Shown here: one piece after another, positions 52,508 through 62,267 of the stretch
How positions within the stretch are numbered: the stretch's first letter is position 1
Layout of the letters: each line of letters begins with the position of its first letter
DNA from: Hyphomonas sp. UBA5111
GTDB taxonomy: Bacteria > Pseudomonadota > Alphaproteobacteria > Caulobacterales > Hyphomonadaceae
Assembly (NCBI GenBank): GCA_002414505.1
Contig: DHZF01000093.1
Location: 16,806-80,805 of the forward strand
DNA length: 64,000 bases
Reading direction: 5' to 3'
Program-made: the position numbers and the translations under genes
The notes under the pieces: model-generated
Databases searched by the model: none
The model's input: the letters and a program-made list of their open reading frames with translations, nothing else
What the model was told of the DNA's origin: nothing

Positions 52508-54298
52508 ATGAAGCGATTGAGCATCGTTCTTTTCTTCGCCCTGCTGGGCCTTGGCGCTTGGGGGTGGTTCCGTCTGAACCAGCCCGAGCCGCCTATGGTA
52601 TTGACCGAACCCCTGCGGATCGATCAGGGCGAGATCCAGGGCGGCATCGATCCGGACAATCCTGAAATCCAGGTTTTCAACGGCATTCCCTATGCCAGTG
52701 CGCGTCGCTGGGCTGCGCCGACCGCGCCGCCACAATGGGGCGCGATCACGCGCGATGCGCGAGAGTTCGGCGCGCAATGCCTGCAACCTCGCGGGCATAT
52801 GGACCAGGTGGTTGATCGCATCATCGACGGGAATGGCCTGCCATGGTGGAAACGGTTCGCCGCCAAACAATATCTCGCCGCCCAACCCGCCCCGCTGGAA
52901 GCTGAGGACTGCCTGTTCCTGAACGTCCGCACAGCCAATCGCGGCAAGCCGCGCCTCAAGCCCGTAATGGTCTGGATCCATGGCGGTTCGCACCAGACCG
53001 GCGCGGGCTCGCAGGCCTTCTACCAGGCGAATGGGCTTGTCGAGAACGGCGTCGTGCTGGTTACCATCAATTACCGGCTTGGACCGTTCGGCTACCTCGC
53101 GCATCCCGCCCTGACCGAAGAAGCCGGGACATCCGGCAATTACGGCCTGCTGGACCAGGTCGCTGCACTGCGCTGGGTACAGATGAATATCGCCCTCTTT
53201 GGCGGTGATCCGAATAATGTCACGATCTTCGGCGAAAGCGCCGGTGCGCAATCCGTCAGTGAGCTGATGGCAACACCCCAGGCAGACGGCCTTTACGACA
53301 AAGCTATCTTGCAGAGCGGCGTCAGTAGCTACAACGCGCTACACCTCTCGCACTCCGCCCTTCCGAACGTCCAGAGTTCCGAGGAAGTCGGCGTTGAATT
53401 TCTGTCGACACTTGCCGGTGGGACCGCCACGGCCGACCGGCTGCGCGCTATCCCTTCCGGCGCCATCATCGACCGGGTTCTCGTTCGTCAGGATCTGGTA
53501 AAATACTTCCTGCCGACCGTGGACGGCGATGTACTGCCCTTGCCCATCGGCGAGGCCATCCGCGATGGCGGCGCCAATCGCGTGCCGGTCCTCGCCGGAT
53601 ACAATGCAGACGAGGGCACGCTTTTTTATCCTGACAGAAAGTCACCTACAGCCCTGTTACCGAACATTTCCGGCTCACTCGACCAACGCGAAGCCATGCT
53701 GGAAGGCGTATTTGGCGTAAATTCCTCAAAAGCCCTGCAGGCACTCTATGGGATGACCTCACTCGATACCTGGGACCGCGGCGCAGAGAAAATGCTGGGG
53801 GATGACTGGTTCGGCGTTCATACACGCTTCCTTGCCAAGGCCAATGTTGCCGCCGGCGAACCGACCTGGCTCTACCAGTTCAGCCGCACGCCCCCCGGCA
53901 AGTCCCAAACGCTCGGCGCGCACCACGGGGCCGAAATCCCGTTTGTCTTTGCCAGCCATAATGGCTTCCTGCCGACCACGAGTGATGACGATACCCTGAC
54001 TGAGCGCATGGTGTCTTACTGGACCAATTTCGCCAAAACAGGTGATCCGAATGGCAAGGGCTTGCCAGATTGGCCGGCCTACGACCCGGACGCCGACATC
54101 TGGCTCGAGCTTGACCATGAGATCAAACGCATCAGCGGCCTACGGGCTCGCAAGCTCGACATCCTCGAAGACAATCTCAATCTGCGTATCGACGCGATCA
54201 AGCACTCGAAGACGCCGTTTGAATTGATCGAAAACACCGCCCTTCTGTCGACGGCTGCAGGCCTAAGCGGTGAGGAGCGTTTCGCAAATAGCCAGTAG
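52508..54298 (+). CDS. Type-B carboxylesterase/lipase
   Basis: A 596-residue alpha/beta hydrolase of the cholinesterase-like family. An N-terminal signal-anchor (RLSIVLFFALLGLGAWGWF) puts it in the periplasm or membrane. Hallmarks: EDCLFLNVRT, PVMVWIHGGSHQTGAG oxyanion-hole motif, TIFGESAGAQSVSE with the catalytic serine at about residue 244, YNADEGTLFYP, and GAHHGAEIPFVF with the catalytic histidine. It hydrolyses carboxylic esters. Length is ordinary for the family. Its last 36 bases overlap the convergent msrC-like gene. Confidence 0.93.
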   Translation: MKRLSIVLFFALLGLGAWGWFRLNQPEPPMVLTEPLRIDQGEIQGGIDPDNPEIQVFNGIPYASARRWAAPTAPPQWGAITRDAREFGAQCLQPRGHMDQVVDRIIDGNGLPWWKRFAAKQYLAAQPAPLEAEDCLFLNVRTANRGKPRLKPVMVWIHGGSHQTGAGSQAFYQANGLVENGVVLVTINYRLGPFGYLAHPALTEEAGTSGNYGLLDQVAALRWVQMNIALFGGDPNNVTIFGESAGAQSVSELMATPQADGLYDKAILQSGVSSYNALHLSHSALPNVQSSEEVGVEFLSTLAGGTATADRLRAIPSGAIIDRVLVRQDLVKYFLPTVDGDVLPLPIGEAIRDGGANRVPVLAGYNADEGTLFYPDRKSPTALLPNISGSLDQREAMLEGVFGVNSSKALQALYGMTSLDTWDRGAEKMLGDDWFGVHTRFLAKANVAAGEPTWLYQFSRTPPGKSQTLGAHHGAEIPFVFASHNGFLPTTSDDDTLTERMVSYWTNFAKTGDPNGKGLPDWPAYDPDADIWLELDHEIKRISGLRARKLDILEDNLNLRIDAIKHSKTPFELIENTALLSTAAGLSGEERFANSQ

Positions 54299-54730
54299 GC
54301 CTGCTTGGTCAACAGCATCAAAGGCGTCCAATTCGGTTGAATCGACATCCAGCACAGCGGCCAGATTTCCGTCACCATCAAACACCGGCACGACCACTTC
54401 CGAATTACTGGCCGAGTCACAGGCGATATGGCCGGGGAATTCATGCACGTCAGGGACGATGATCGGCTCACGCGTCGCCGCGACATGCCCACAGACACCC
54501 TTGCCGAACGGTATGCGCAGGCACCCGAGCGTGCCCTGGTACGGCCCCACCACCAATTCCTGATCCTTCAGCGGATCGACAACATAGAATCCTGTCCAGA
54601 AAAACCGTGGCGCAAAGGCCTGTGACAGGATGCAGGAGGCCGTCGCATAACGCGCTGTGACCGACGTCTCACCCGCGACCACGCTTTCTATCTCCGCTTT
54701 CAGTTCCTTGTAGCGTGCCGCCTTGTCCAT
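54263..54730 (-). CDS. msrC: Free methionine-(R)-sulfoxide reductase (GAF domain, fRMsr)
   Basis: From the ATG at 54730 with GAGG nearby the protein has 155 residues; an upstream extension to 54811 is less likely. It is a single GAF domain with LGCLRIPFGKGVCGHVAATR, where the two cysteines of the fRMsr active site lie, plus DVHEFPGHIACDSAS with a third cysteine and EVVVPVFDGDGNLAAVLDVDS. It reduces free methionine-R-sulfoxide to methionine with thioredoxin. The coding end overlaps the carboxylesterase gene by 36 bp. Confidence 0.93.
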   Translation of the reverse strand: MDKAARYKELKAEIESVVAGETSVTARYATASCILSQAFAPRFFWTGFYVVDPLKDQELVVGPYQGTLGCLRIPFGKGVCGHVAATREPIIVPDVHEFPGHIACDSASNSEVVVPVFDGDGNLAAVLDVDSTELDAFDAVDQAGLLAICETLLTA

Positions 54731-54874
54731 ATTCTGCCTCATCTGCGCCTTGAGCGGGCTATATCGGCTGGATGCAGGCACTTCGCAATAGGCCGTTGAA
54801 GCTGGCTGCAACCTCTGAAATAGTCACAGGTGTCAAGGCGGTGGACGGGGCCGCTGCCATGAAGGAGACACTCA

Positions 54875-55663
54875 TTGAGCCTGACGGGACGCCTGAGCGC
54901 CGCCTTGCTGATCGCAGCCTGTCTCACGGTTTCGGCAGGGGCGCAGTCCGATGGCGAGTATGGCGACATCTCGATCGAACCGCCGATAGATATCCCCGAC
55001 ACGAATGACTGGGACCGCGAGGCCTACTTCGAAACGGATCTGGACGCTCTCGAACAGGCCCACCGGGACTATTTGAGGAAATCGAACCTCCAACTCGAGC
55101 GGCCGGAAGCCGATCCCATCGAATTCGACCCGCCATCACCACCCCCGAACTGGCTGCGGAGCCTGCTGGAACTCCTGGCGCATTTGGGCCCGCTGCTCAA
55201 ACTCATTTTCTACGCTGCGATAGTCGCTGTTATCGTGGGCTTTCTGTATTTCCTGTTCGGTGAAGCTCTTCGTATCCGGTTTGGCGACAAAGACAGCAAA
55301 TCTGACAAGACTGGTGACGACATCATCCCGGATTTTCGGCCCGAAGCATCCGTCGCACGCTCGCTGTTGGAAGAAGCCGACGCGCTCGCCCGCGCCGGCA
55401 AGTTCGCGGAGGCCGTCCATCTGCTGCTGTTCCGGTCCATCGAGGACATTCAGACCCGTATCGAGACCGGCGTCCCGCGCTCCCTGACCGCGCGCGAGAT
55501 CGGCATGCTTGGTTTCTTGCCTGAACGCGCGCGAACCGCTCTCGGCCCGATCATCGCGATCGTCGAACGCAGTTTCTTTGGCGGGCGGGATGTGGACCAG
55601 GCCGGATGGCAAACTGCCCGGGCGTCTTATGAGGATTTCGCCTTTGGGGAAGAATGGTCATGA
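54875..55663 (+). CDS. DUF4129 membrane protein, first gene of the MoxR operon
   Basis: A 262-residue protein read from TTG behind AAGGAGA at six bases; ATG is not available nearby. It has a signal peptide (LSAALLIAACLTVSAGAQ), an acidic periplasmic domain, one helix (LLKLIFYAAIVAVIVGFLYF, about 105-125) and a C-terminal cytosolic DUF4129 domain (ARAGKFAEAVHLLLFRSIED and SLTAREI). DUF4129 proteins occur with MoxR, DUF58 and DUF4350 in uncharacterised envelope complexes. It is translationally coupled to the DUF4350 gene. Confidence 0.82.
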   Translation: MSLTGRLSAALLIAACLTVSAGAQSDGEYGDISIEPPIDIPDTNDWDREAYFETDLDALEQAHRDYLRKSNLQLERPEADPIEFDPPSPPPNWLRSLLELLAHLGPLLKLIFYAAIVAVIVGFLYFLFGEALRIRFGDKDSKSDKTGDDIIPDFRPEASVARSLLEEADALARAGKFAEAVHLLLFRSIEDIQTRIETGVPRSLTAREIGMLGFLPERARTALGPIIAIVERSFFGGRDVDQAGWQTARASYEDFAFGEEWS

Positions 55664-56886
55664 GCGAACGGTCGCACACCGACTCTCCCTTCAGCGGAAA
55701 GATTGTCGGCATCCTGCTGGCGGTCGCCCTGTTCTCATTTGGCGCCATCATGGTGCTTGCAGGCTGGGCGCCGGAATTGCGGGACCGGAATGTGGCTGGC
55801 GCGCATCCCTTCTCGACCTCGGCATTGGGCTACAATGGTTTCGTCCAATTCCTTGAAGACCAGGGCTATCCCGTTGAGATATCCCGGCTCGAGCGCACGC
55901 TTGAAGAGGCCGATTGGGGCGTGTTGGTCGTCACGCTGCCCCCTTGGGGGGCTGCCAAGGCGCTCGAAGACTTTGAATCCGGCCGCACAACCCTGCTGAT
56001 CCTGCCCAAATGGACCGGCATGCCCGACCCCCTCAACAAGACACGCCAGAAAGACACACGCTTCACGAATGCACGCTCCCTCAATGACCTGCTCGGAGCG
56101 ATGGAGCTCAATGCAGAGATCGGACGCATTGATGTGCCGGAAGCCATTGATACGCCGTTCGGGTCGATGGCCCTCCGGCCAGACGTGAAGATGCAGGTTT
56201 TGCGCGGGAGCGGTCTGGAGCCGATTGTCAGTGTCGGAAACGACGCCTTGCTGGCCTGGGCGCCGGACGCCGGCATGTACATCCTCTCCGACCCCGACAT
56301 GATCAATACGTTCGGCCTGTCCCGGATAGAGAATGCGCGATTTGCAGTCCTGATGATGGATTACCTGAGACACAATGAAGATGAACCCATCATCTTTGAT
56401 GCCACGCTGCACGGCTTTGTCCGCTCGGAAAACCTCTTGCAGATGGTATTCGACATCCCCTTCCTCGGCGCTACGCTGACGGCGCTCGCCGCCGCCGTCT
56501 TGCTGGGCTGGGCAGCCTTGATCCGGTTTGGCCCGCCCCTGCAGGAAGGCCGCGCCATTGCATTCGGAAAACAGGCCCTTGCCGACAATTCTGCAGGTCT
56601 CATCACCATGGCGCGCCGCGAGACCCGCATGGCGCCCGGTTACCTCCACATGATCCGCCGCCGCGTTTCCCGCGAGATTGGCGCCCCAAAGACATTGAGC
56701 GAAGCACAACTTGTCGCGCTATTCGACAGGCTGGGACCAGACGAAGAGTCGGGCAAGCGCTTCACGGATATGGCATCTGGTCTGCGCGGTCCTGCGGCAA
56801 ACCGCGAAGACCTCATGAACAAGGCGCGCGAACTGTTTCGCTGGCGCAAGGGAATTATCGGGAGATCCATGAATGAACGTAAATGA
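55660..56886 (+). CDS. DUF4350 membrane protein
   Basis: A 408-residue protein from the ATG in the ATGA overlap at 55660 (an ATG two codons earlier is also possible). It has an N-terminal helix ([21 protein letters not shown]), a periplasmic domain resembling ABC-type or GldG-type alpha/beta folds ([20 protein letters not shown]), a second helix ([19 protein letters not shown]) and a cytosolic tail. DUF4350 is common beside MoxR ATPases. It probably works with them in the envelope; the reaction is unknown. It overlaps the MoxR gene by 14 bp. Confidence 0.82.
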   Translation: MSERSHTDSPFSGKIVGILLAVALFSFGAIMVLAGWAPELRDRNVAGAHPFSTSALGYNGFVQFLEDQGYPVEISRLERTLEEADWGVLVVTLPPWGAAKALEDFESGRTTLLILPKWTGMPDPLNKTRQKDTRFTNARSLNDLLGAMELNAEIGRIDVPEAIDTPFGSMALRPDVKMQVLRGSGLEPIVSVGNDALLAWAPDAGMYILSDPDMINTFGLSRIENARFAVLMMDYLRHNEDEPIIFDATLHGFVRSENLLQMVFDIPFLGATLTALAAAVLLGWAALIRFGPPLQEGRAIAFGKQALADNSAGLITMARRETRMAPGYLHMIRRRVSREIGAPKTLSEAQLVALFDRLGPDEESGKRFTDMASGLRGPAANREDLMNKARELFRWRKGIIGRSMNERK

Positions 56887-57829
56887 CATCAAGGCGCTGG
56901 CGGACCGGATTCGCAATGAAGTGCGCAAGGCGGTCGTCGGACAGGACACAACGGTGGATATCCTGCTAACTGCGATCTTCTCCTCTGGCCATGTCCTTTT
57001 GGAAGGCCCTCCGGGAACAGCGAAGACCCTGTTGGCGCAATGCTTTGCACGCTCCATCTCACTGGACTTTGGACGCATCCAGTTCACGCCGGACCTGATG
57101 CCGGGAGATGTTCTGGGCACGAATTTGTTCAACTTCCAGACCAATCAGTTCGCGCTGACCAAGGGCCCCATCTTTACAGACCTTCTGCTCGCGGATGAGA
57201 TCAACCGGACCCCGCCCAAGACCCAGGCCGCCCTGCTCGAAGCCATGCAGGAGCGAAAGGTCACCATCGATGGCGAGACTTACAGGTTGAATGACCGGTT
57301 CACCGTGATCGCCACCCAAAACCCGATCGAACAACAAGGGACGTATCCCCTACCAGAGGCCCAGCTCGATCGCTTCCTCTTCAAGCATACGCTCGACTAT
57401 CCGAGCCGGGAAGAAGAGCTCGCAATCGTCTCCCAGCACGGCACACGCACTGGCATGAAGACCGCGGAGGCGTTCGGGATCGAAGCGGTGGTCTCGGCCG
57501 AGGAACTCAGCGAGGCAGTCGATTCCGTCGCTGAGGCCCGGCTTCAGGATGATATCATCGCCTACATCGTCGATATCATTCGCGCGACCCGCACGTCCCC
57601 TGCGCTGGAAACCGGCGCCTCGCCGCGCGCGGCCGCCGCACTGGCCACCGCCGCCCGTGCCCGTGCCGCCCTCGACGGACGCGACTTTGTCATTCCGGAC
57701 GATGTAAAGCTGTTGGCCCTGCCGGCACTCCGTCACCGTGTCCTGCTCTCGCCGGCTGCCGAGATCGAGGGCAAGACCACGGACGAGACCCTCGCCGCCA
57801 TTATTGAGCAGACGGCCGCGCCCCGGTGA
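56873..57829 (+). CDS. MoxR-family AAA+ ATPase
   Basis: A 318-residue AAA+ ATPase of the MoxR group. Walker [15 protein letters not shown] (about residues 44-52), Walker [22 protein letters not shown] (about 100-120), sensor 1 region [20 protein letters not shown] and the sensor 2/lid with [16 protein letters not shown]. MoxR proteins act as chaperones that insert cofactors or assemble complexes, usually together with VWA-domain (DUF58) partners, as here. The GTG of the DUF58 gene overlaps its stop by 4 bp. Confidence 0.94.
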   Translation: MNVNDIKALADRIRNEVRKAVVGQDTTVDILLTAIFSSGHVLLEGPPGTAKTLLAQCFARSISLDFGRIQFTPDLMPGDVLGTNLFNFQTNQFALTKGPIFTDLLLADEINRTPPKTQAALLEAMQERKVTIDGETYRLNDRFTVIATQNPIEQQGTYPLPEAQLDRFLFKHTLDYPSREEELAIVSQHGTRTGMKTAEAFGIEAVVSAEELSEAVDSVAEARLQDDIIAYIVDIIRATRTSPALETGASPRAAAALATAARARAALDGRDFVIPDDVKLLALPALRHRVLLSPAAEIEGKTTDETLAAIIEQTAAPR

Positions 57830-59139
57830 TATCCCCTACCCCCCGCGCCATCTTCCTGATGCTGCTCGGCGTGCCCCTCATGGTGGCCATAGCCTTGCTG
57901 CGCCCGGAGCTGTGGATCATATCCGCTGGCTGGATCGGAGGAATCGCCGGGCTGATCCTCGTGGACGCTGTGCTCGCTGCCTCCCTGCGTGCGTATCACG
58001 TGGCTGTCGATGCGCCGGCCCTGCTTTATGTGGGTGGGTCTGACCCAGCCGACCTGACATTGCGTTTTGACAACGGCCCGCTGCCCCGGCGCATCGAAAT
58101 CCTGCTCGAAGTGAACTCATTCCTCGAAGCCATTCCCGCCATCGGCTTGAGAGGCTGGCAGCACCGGACACGTCCTTACTCCCTAGGCCTGACTCCAAAG
58201 CGCCGCGGGCTTGGCCGGCTGGTCAAATTGTGGAGCCGGTGGCGTGGCCCACTCGGCCTCATCCAGAAGAGGCATGTCCACTCCCTGGATCGCGATATTC
58301 CGATCACGCCCAATATCCGCTGGGTGAAGGATGAAGCTATTCGTCTCTACTCCCGCGATGCGGACTTCGGGATAAAGACACAGATCGACCGCGGCGATGG
58401 CAGCGAATTTGATGCCCTGCGCGAATTCACTACCGGAATGGACCGCCGCGCCATCGATTGGAAACATTCCGCGCGCCATCGTAATCTTCTCGCCAAGGAA
58501 TTCCGGACTGAGCGCAACCACAATATTGTCTTTGCCTTCGATACCGGCCGGCTGATGAGCGAGCCACTGGGCGGCGTGCCCAAGATCGACCGCGCGATCA
58601 ATGCCGGCCTCCTCCTGTCCTTCGTCTCTCTGCGGAGCGGCGACCGGGCCATGATCTATGGCTTTGATGCCAAGCCCGGCCTGATGAGCGGCTTCATGGC
58701 TGGCCAGCGCAGCTTCATCAAAGCGCAGGATCTGGCTGCCCAGCTCGATTATTCGTCCGAAGAAGCCAATTTCACGCTGGCGCTCTCTTCACTCGCCAGC
58801 AAACTCGAACGCCGCAGCCTGATCATCATTTTCTCCGACTTTGTAGACACCATCTCGGCCGAATTGATGCTGGAGAACGTCAAACGCCTGACCGACCGGC
58901 ATCTCGTCATCTTCGCGACCTTCGAAGACCTGTCTCTCGCCGAGATGGTGGACGCGCCACCGGAAACCACGGAAGATGTGACTCGCGCAGTGATCGCGGA
59001 CACCCTGATGGCGGAACGCGACACCGTGCTCCTGCGACTCCAGCGCATGGGGGTTCAGGTGGTAGAGACGCGGCCAGAACAGTTTGGCGCAGAACTGATC
59101 TCCCGCTATCTCCAGATCAAGCAGAGGGACATGCTGTGA
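57826..59139 (+). CDS. DUF58 (VWA-like) protein
   Basis: A 437-residue protein from GTG overlapping the MoxR stop. Two N-terminal helices (about residues 10-50) precede the DUF58 region [20 protein letters not shown] and [21 protein letters not shown]-like core follows with [12 protein letters not shown], where the metal-ion site is degenerate (D-T-G-R rather than D-x-S-x-S). It is the usual MoxR client/partner. The SpoIIM gene GTG overlaps its stop. Confidence 0.9.
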   Translation: MISPTPRAIFLMLLGVPLMVAIALLRPELWIISAGWIGGIAGLILVDAVLAASLRAYHVAVDAPALLYVGGSDPADLTLRFDNGPLPRRIEILLEVNSFLEAIPAIGLRGWQHRTRPYSLGLTPKRRGLGRLVKLWSRWRGPLGLIQKRHVHSLDRDIPITPNIRWVKDEAIRLYSRDADFGIKTQIDRGDGSEFDALREFTTGMDRRAIDWKHSARHRNLLAKEFRTERNHNIVFAFDTGRLMSEPLGGVPKIDRAINAGLLLSFVSLRSGDRAMIYGFDAKPGLMSGFMAGQRSFIKAQDLAAQLDYSSEEANFTLALSSLASKLERRSLIIIFSDFVDTISAELMLENVKRLTDRHLVIFATFEDLSLAEMVDAPPETTEDVTRAVIADTLMAERDTVLLRLQRMGVQVVETRPEQFGAELISRYLQIKQRDML

Positions 59140-60137
59140 GCGACCTTCTCAAATCCTATCGGTTCCGCGAAGAACGCGAGAGCGACTGGCGCAAGCTGGA
59201 CCTGATCCTGACGCGCGCCGAAAATTCTGGCGTGAGGGCACTCAGCGATGAGGACATGACGGCGCTGCCACGGCTGTACCGTCAGGCGGTCTCGTCTCTC
59301 TCCGTGGCACGCTCCATTTCGCTCGACCAGAACGTCATCGCCTATCTCGAAAGCCTGTGCACACGGGCATATTTCTTCGTCTATGGCGCCCGTACATCAA
59401 TTGGCGAGCGCATGATGGACTTTCTGCGCCGCGACTGGCCAGCCTGTGTCTCGTCAGCAACCGGCCCGACCCTACTGGCGGCCCTGTTCCTGTTTGGCGG
59501 CTGGGCGCTCGCTTTCTTTCTCTGCATGCAGGACATGGAATGGTTCTGGACCTTTCATGGCCAGAATTTCTGGGACGGGCGCAATCCGGATGCCTCGGTC
59601 GAATATCTGCGATCAACCATTTATACCGACGAAGGAGAAATCAGCGACGGCCAGCTGACCTCTTTCGCCAGCTTTCTCTTTAACAATAACGCCCAGATAT
59701 CCCTGTTTGCCTTCGCGCTGGGATTCGCATTCGGCATCCCGACAGCCTGGTTGCTGCTCTATAATGGTGTCATGATGGGCTCGCTCCATGCCGTCTTCTG
59801 GAACAAGGGTCTCGGCTACGAATTCACCGGCTGGCTGATGATCCACGGGACGACGGAGCTGTTCGCGATTGTGCTGGCAGGCGCGGCCGGATTCGTCATC
59901 GGGGGCGCAGTGGCATTTCCCGGCCAGATGACAAGGCTGAATTCAGCGCGTCATGCCGGGCAGAAAGCGGCCAGCATCGCCATGGGATGCGTCATCATGC
60001 TCATCATTGCCGCCCTGCTCGAAGGCTTCGGCCGCCAACTAATCAACAGCGACGCCATTCGTTACACCGTGGCCCTCAGCATTCTCGGTCTCTGGTGCGC
60101 CTATTTCTACCTGCCCAGACGGGCAGGCCCGGTATGA
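59136..60137 (+). CDS. Stage II sporulation protein M (SpoIIM)-like membrane protein
   Basis: A 333-residue protein with a soluble N-terminus and five or six membrane helices. The signature stretch in the second half, FLFNNNAQISLFAFALGFAF and LMIHGTTELFAIVLAGAAG, is the SpoIIM/COG1300 hallmark with NN and HG-x-E. In firmicutes SpoIIM acts in septal membrane remodelling; alphaproteobacterial homologues lie in MoxR operons with unknown function. No sporulation is implied. GTG start and ATGA end overlaps couple it to DUF58 and RDD genes. Confidence 0.9.
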   Translation: MSDLLKSYRFREERESDWRKLDLILTRAENSGVRALSDEDMTALPRLYRQAVSSLSVARSISLDQNVIAYLESLCTRAYFFVYGARTSIGERMMDFLRRDWPACVSSATGPTLLAALFLFGGWALAFFLCMQDMEWFWTFHGQNFWDGRNPDASVEYLRSTIYTDEGEISDGQLTSFASFLFNNNAQISLFAFALGFAFGIPTAWLLLYNGVMMGSLHAVFWNKGLGYEFTGWLMIHGTTELFAIVLAGAAGFVIGGAVAFPGQMTRLNSARHAGQKAASIAMGCVIMLIIAALLEGFGRQLINSDAIRYTVALSILGLWCAYFYLPRRAGPV

Positions 60138-61078
60138 GTTCGACCGTCCCCCCAGCGCCAAGCGCGGTGAATGCTGCGACTGTCGAGGCCGCACGCCGCC
60201 GCCGCGCACGCATGCAGGAAGAGGAACGTCGCTTGAAACTGGCCCGCCAACTGGTGACGCCCGAAGGCGCCGCAATCCGGTTGAAACTCGCAACCGCCGC
60301 AGAGCGCGCGGGCGCCTTCCTGATCGATGTCGCCATTCAGTGGGCCATTGTTATCGCCACAGGCCTGGGCCTCGGATTTGTCATGCGGGCGATGGACCCT
60401 GGCAGTGCCAACATCGCGTCGGCGCTGTGGCTCGTCTTCTTTTTCTTCGTCCGGAATTTTTACTACATATTCTTCGAACTGGGCACCAAGGCCGCCACCC
60501 CCGGCAAGCGCGCGCTGGGCATTCGGGTCACCTCGCGCAATGGCGGACGCCTCACCGCAAATTCCGTTCTCGCCCGCAATTTCATCCGGGAGATCGAAGT
60601 CGGCCTGCCCTTTCAGTTCCTGATGATGGGGGGTGATCAGGTAACCGGCTGGATGGCGCTGCTCGGCCTCGTCTGGTCAGGCGTCTTCCTGCTCTTCCCT
60701 ATCTTCAACCGGGACAAGATGCGCGTCGGCGACCTGATTGCCGGCACGTGGGTAATCAAAAATCCGAAGACCAAGCTTATGGGCGATATCTCGTCCTCGA
60801 CCGGCTCGGTGGCTCACGGGCGCTATGCCTTCACCCCCAAGCAGGCCGAGGCCTATGGGATTCACGAATTACACGTGCTCGAAGATGTGCTTCGCCAGTC
60901 TACCCAAGAAGTGAAAGCCCAGGTCGCCCTTCGCATCCGGCAAAAGATTGGCTGGCACATGCAACCCGGTGAAACAGATACAGCATTCCTTGAAGCTTAT
61001 TATGCGACGCTGAGACGACGACTTGAGCAACGCATGATGCTCGGCGACCGGAAAACCGACAAGTTCGACGTCCGCTAG
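60134..61078 (+). CDS. RDD-family membrane protein
   Basis: From the ATG in the ATGA overlap at 60134 the protein has 314 residues. A charged N-terminal coiled segment (Arg-rich, about 15-45) precedes the RDD domain: ERAGAFLIDVAIQWAIVIA, TPGKRALGIRV and DKMRVGDLIAGTWVIKNP. The C-terminal 90 residues are a helical cytosolic tail. RDD proteins are implicated in ion or small-solute transport. Last gene of the six-gene MoxR operon; its final four bases overlap the convergent DUF3137 gene. Confidence 0.9.
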   Translation: MSSTVPPAPSAVNAATVEAARRRRARMQEEERRLKLARQLVTPEGAAIRLKLATAAERAGAFLIDVAIQWAIVIATGLGLGFVMRAMDPGSANIASALWLVFFFFVRNFYYIFFELGTKAATPGKRALGIRVTSRNGGRLTANSVLARNFIREIEVGLPFQFLMMGGDQVTGWMALLGLVWSGVFLLFPIFNRDKMRVGDLIAGTWVIKNPKTKLMGDISSSTGSVAHGRYAFTPKQAEAYGIHELHVLEDVLRQSTQEVKAQVALRIRQKIGWHMQPGETDTAFLEAYYATLRRRLEQRMMLGDRKTDKFDVR

Positions 61079-62220
61079 AGTCGCCCCTTGACCCAGTCAC
61101 GCGTCAGGAAACCATCGATCAGGTCGCAAACCAGACCGAGTTCAACCAGGGCTGACGCATAGCGACGGGGATCCACCAGAGGCTTGAAAATCGAGCCGGC
61201 TTCGAACTGGTTCTCTGCTTCGAGCGCCAGCGTCATGTGGCCGTCTTCAAAGATGCCGCGCAGCTTGCCACCGGAGAAGTGCCGCTCCAGCGCGATCAGA
61301 CGCTCCATCCGGTCTGGAGACAACAAGGCCCGGGCCTCTACCTGATCTGTCGAGTACACGGTGAACGCCTCCTCAAGTTCACGGGAGATCAGGTCCACTT
61401 TCTTGAGGTCGGAAGAATGCTTGCCCCGTTTCCACCAGCGCGAACGCGCCATCACGGTGCGCCCGAAGAACCGCTCGGGATACTCAACATGCACCAGTAT
61501 GCCCTGGAACACAGTCGTGCTGTTCTTGCCACCAGTATCCAGCTTCGCCTCGACCAGCGCAAATTGTGTTCCGGCGCGCTCCCCGGCAATCAGGTCCTCG
61601 AATTTCCGGCGGGAATGCCCCGGAAGAAGTTTGGCAGTTTTCAGAATGTCATAGGCTGGAGTTGGTGCAGGCGCGCCTTCCATGGACCCGACGCTGATTA
61701 CCCCGAACGGCGTCTTGTGCGTGGAGTTGGGCTTGCCTGCATAGGTAGTACTTATTTCTCCGGCGCGAGCGGCCAGTGACTTCAGGTCCTCAACACCGGA
61801 GAAGTCCGGGTGCAACGTGTCATAAGTGAACCCGAAGGGCTCGCAGGCCGCTGTGAGGACCAGCTGCTTGGTCTGGGATTTCATCGTGAAAACCTTGACC
61901 CAGGCCGTTGCCGACACAATCGCCGCGCAGACAAAGACGATGAAGATAATGGTCGGAAACATGAAACCGACCCGAACCAGGGTCGAGATGGCCAGCAGTA
62001 TCGCGATGAAGATCGGGAGACTCGCGCCGATGATGGTTCGGGTAATGGCCTGTCGAATAGCAGCTTTGCGCTCGATCTCGCGCCGGGCCAGTTCCGGCCT
62101 CAGCACATCCGACCAGACGCGGGGCGCCTGCGCAAATTCTACCCGGCGCGTGGCGAGAGTGTCGAGGGAGGGTGCCCCCGCCAATGTGTCTGTCAATTTT
62201 TGTGGATTAAAGTCCGGCAT
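61075..62220 (-). CDS. DUF3137 membrane protein
   Basis: A 381-residue protein with two helices (ASLPIFIAILLAISTLVRVG and FPTIIFIVFVCAAIVSATAW, about 75-125) and a large cytosolic domain. The region FQGILVHVEYPERFFGRTVMA (about 245) is the DUF3137 core. The family is widespread near RDD/MoxR and LemA genes but its function is unknown. It is a convergent partner of the MoxR operon; the tail-to-tail overlap may give mutual antisense effects (inference). Confidence 0.88.
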   Translation of the reverse strand: MPDFNPQKLTDTLAGAPSLDTLATRRVEFAQAPRVWSDVLRPELARREIERKAAIRQAITRTIIGASLPIFIAILLAISTLVRVGFMFPTIIFIVFVCAAIVSATAWVKVFTMKSQTKQLVLTAACEPFGFTYDTLHPDFSGVEDLKSLAARAGEISTTYAGKPNSTHKTPFGVISVGSMEGAPAPTPAYDILKTAKLLPGHSRRKFEDLIAGERAGTQFALVEAKLDTGGKNSTTVFQGILVHVEYPERFFGRTVMARSRWWKRGKHSSDLKKVDLISRELEEAFTVYSTDQVEARALLSPDRMERLIALERHFSGGKLRGIFEDGHMTLALEAENQFEAGSIFKPLVDPRRYASALVELGLVCDLIDGFLTRDWVKGRL

Positions 62221-62267
62221 GTCGTGTCCCCCTCAGGCATGAAGCCTACGGACCCGACAGATTCGTA

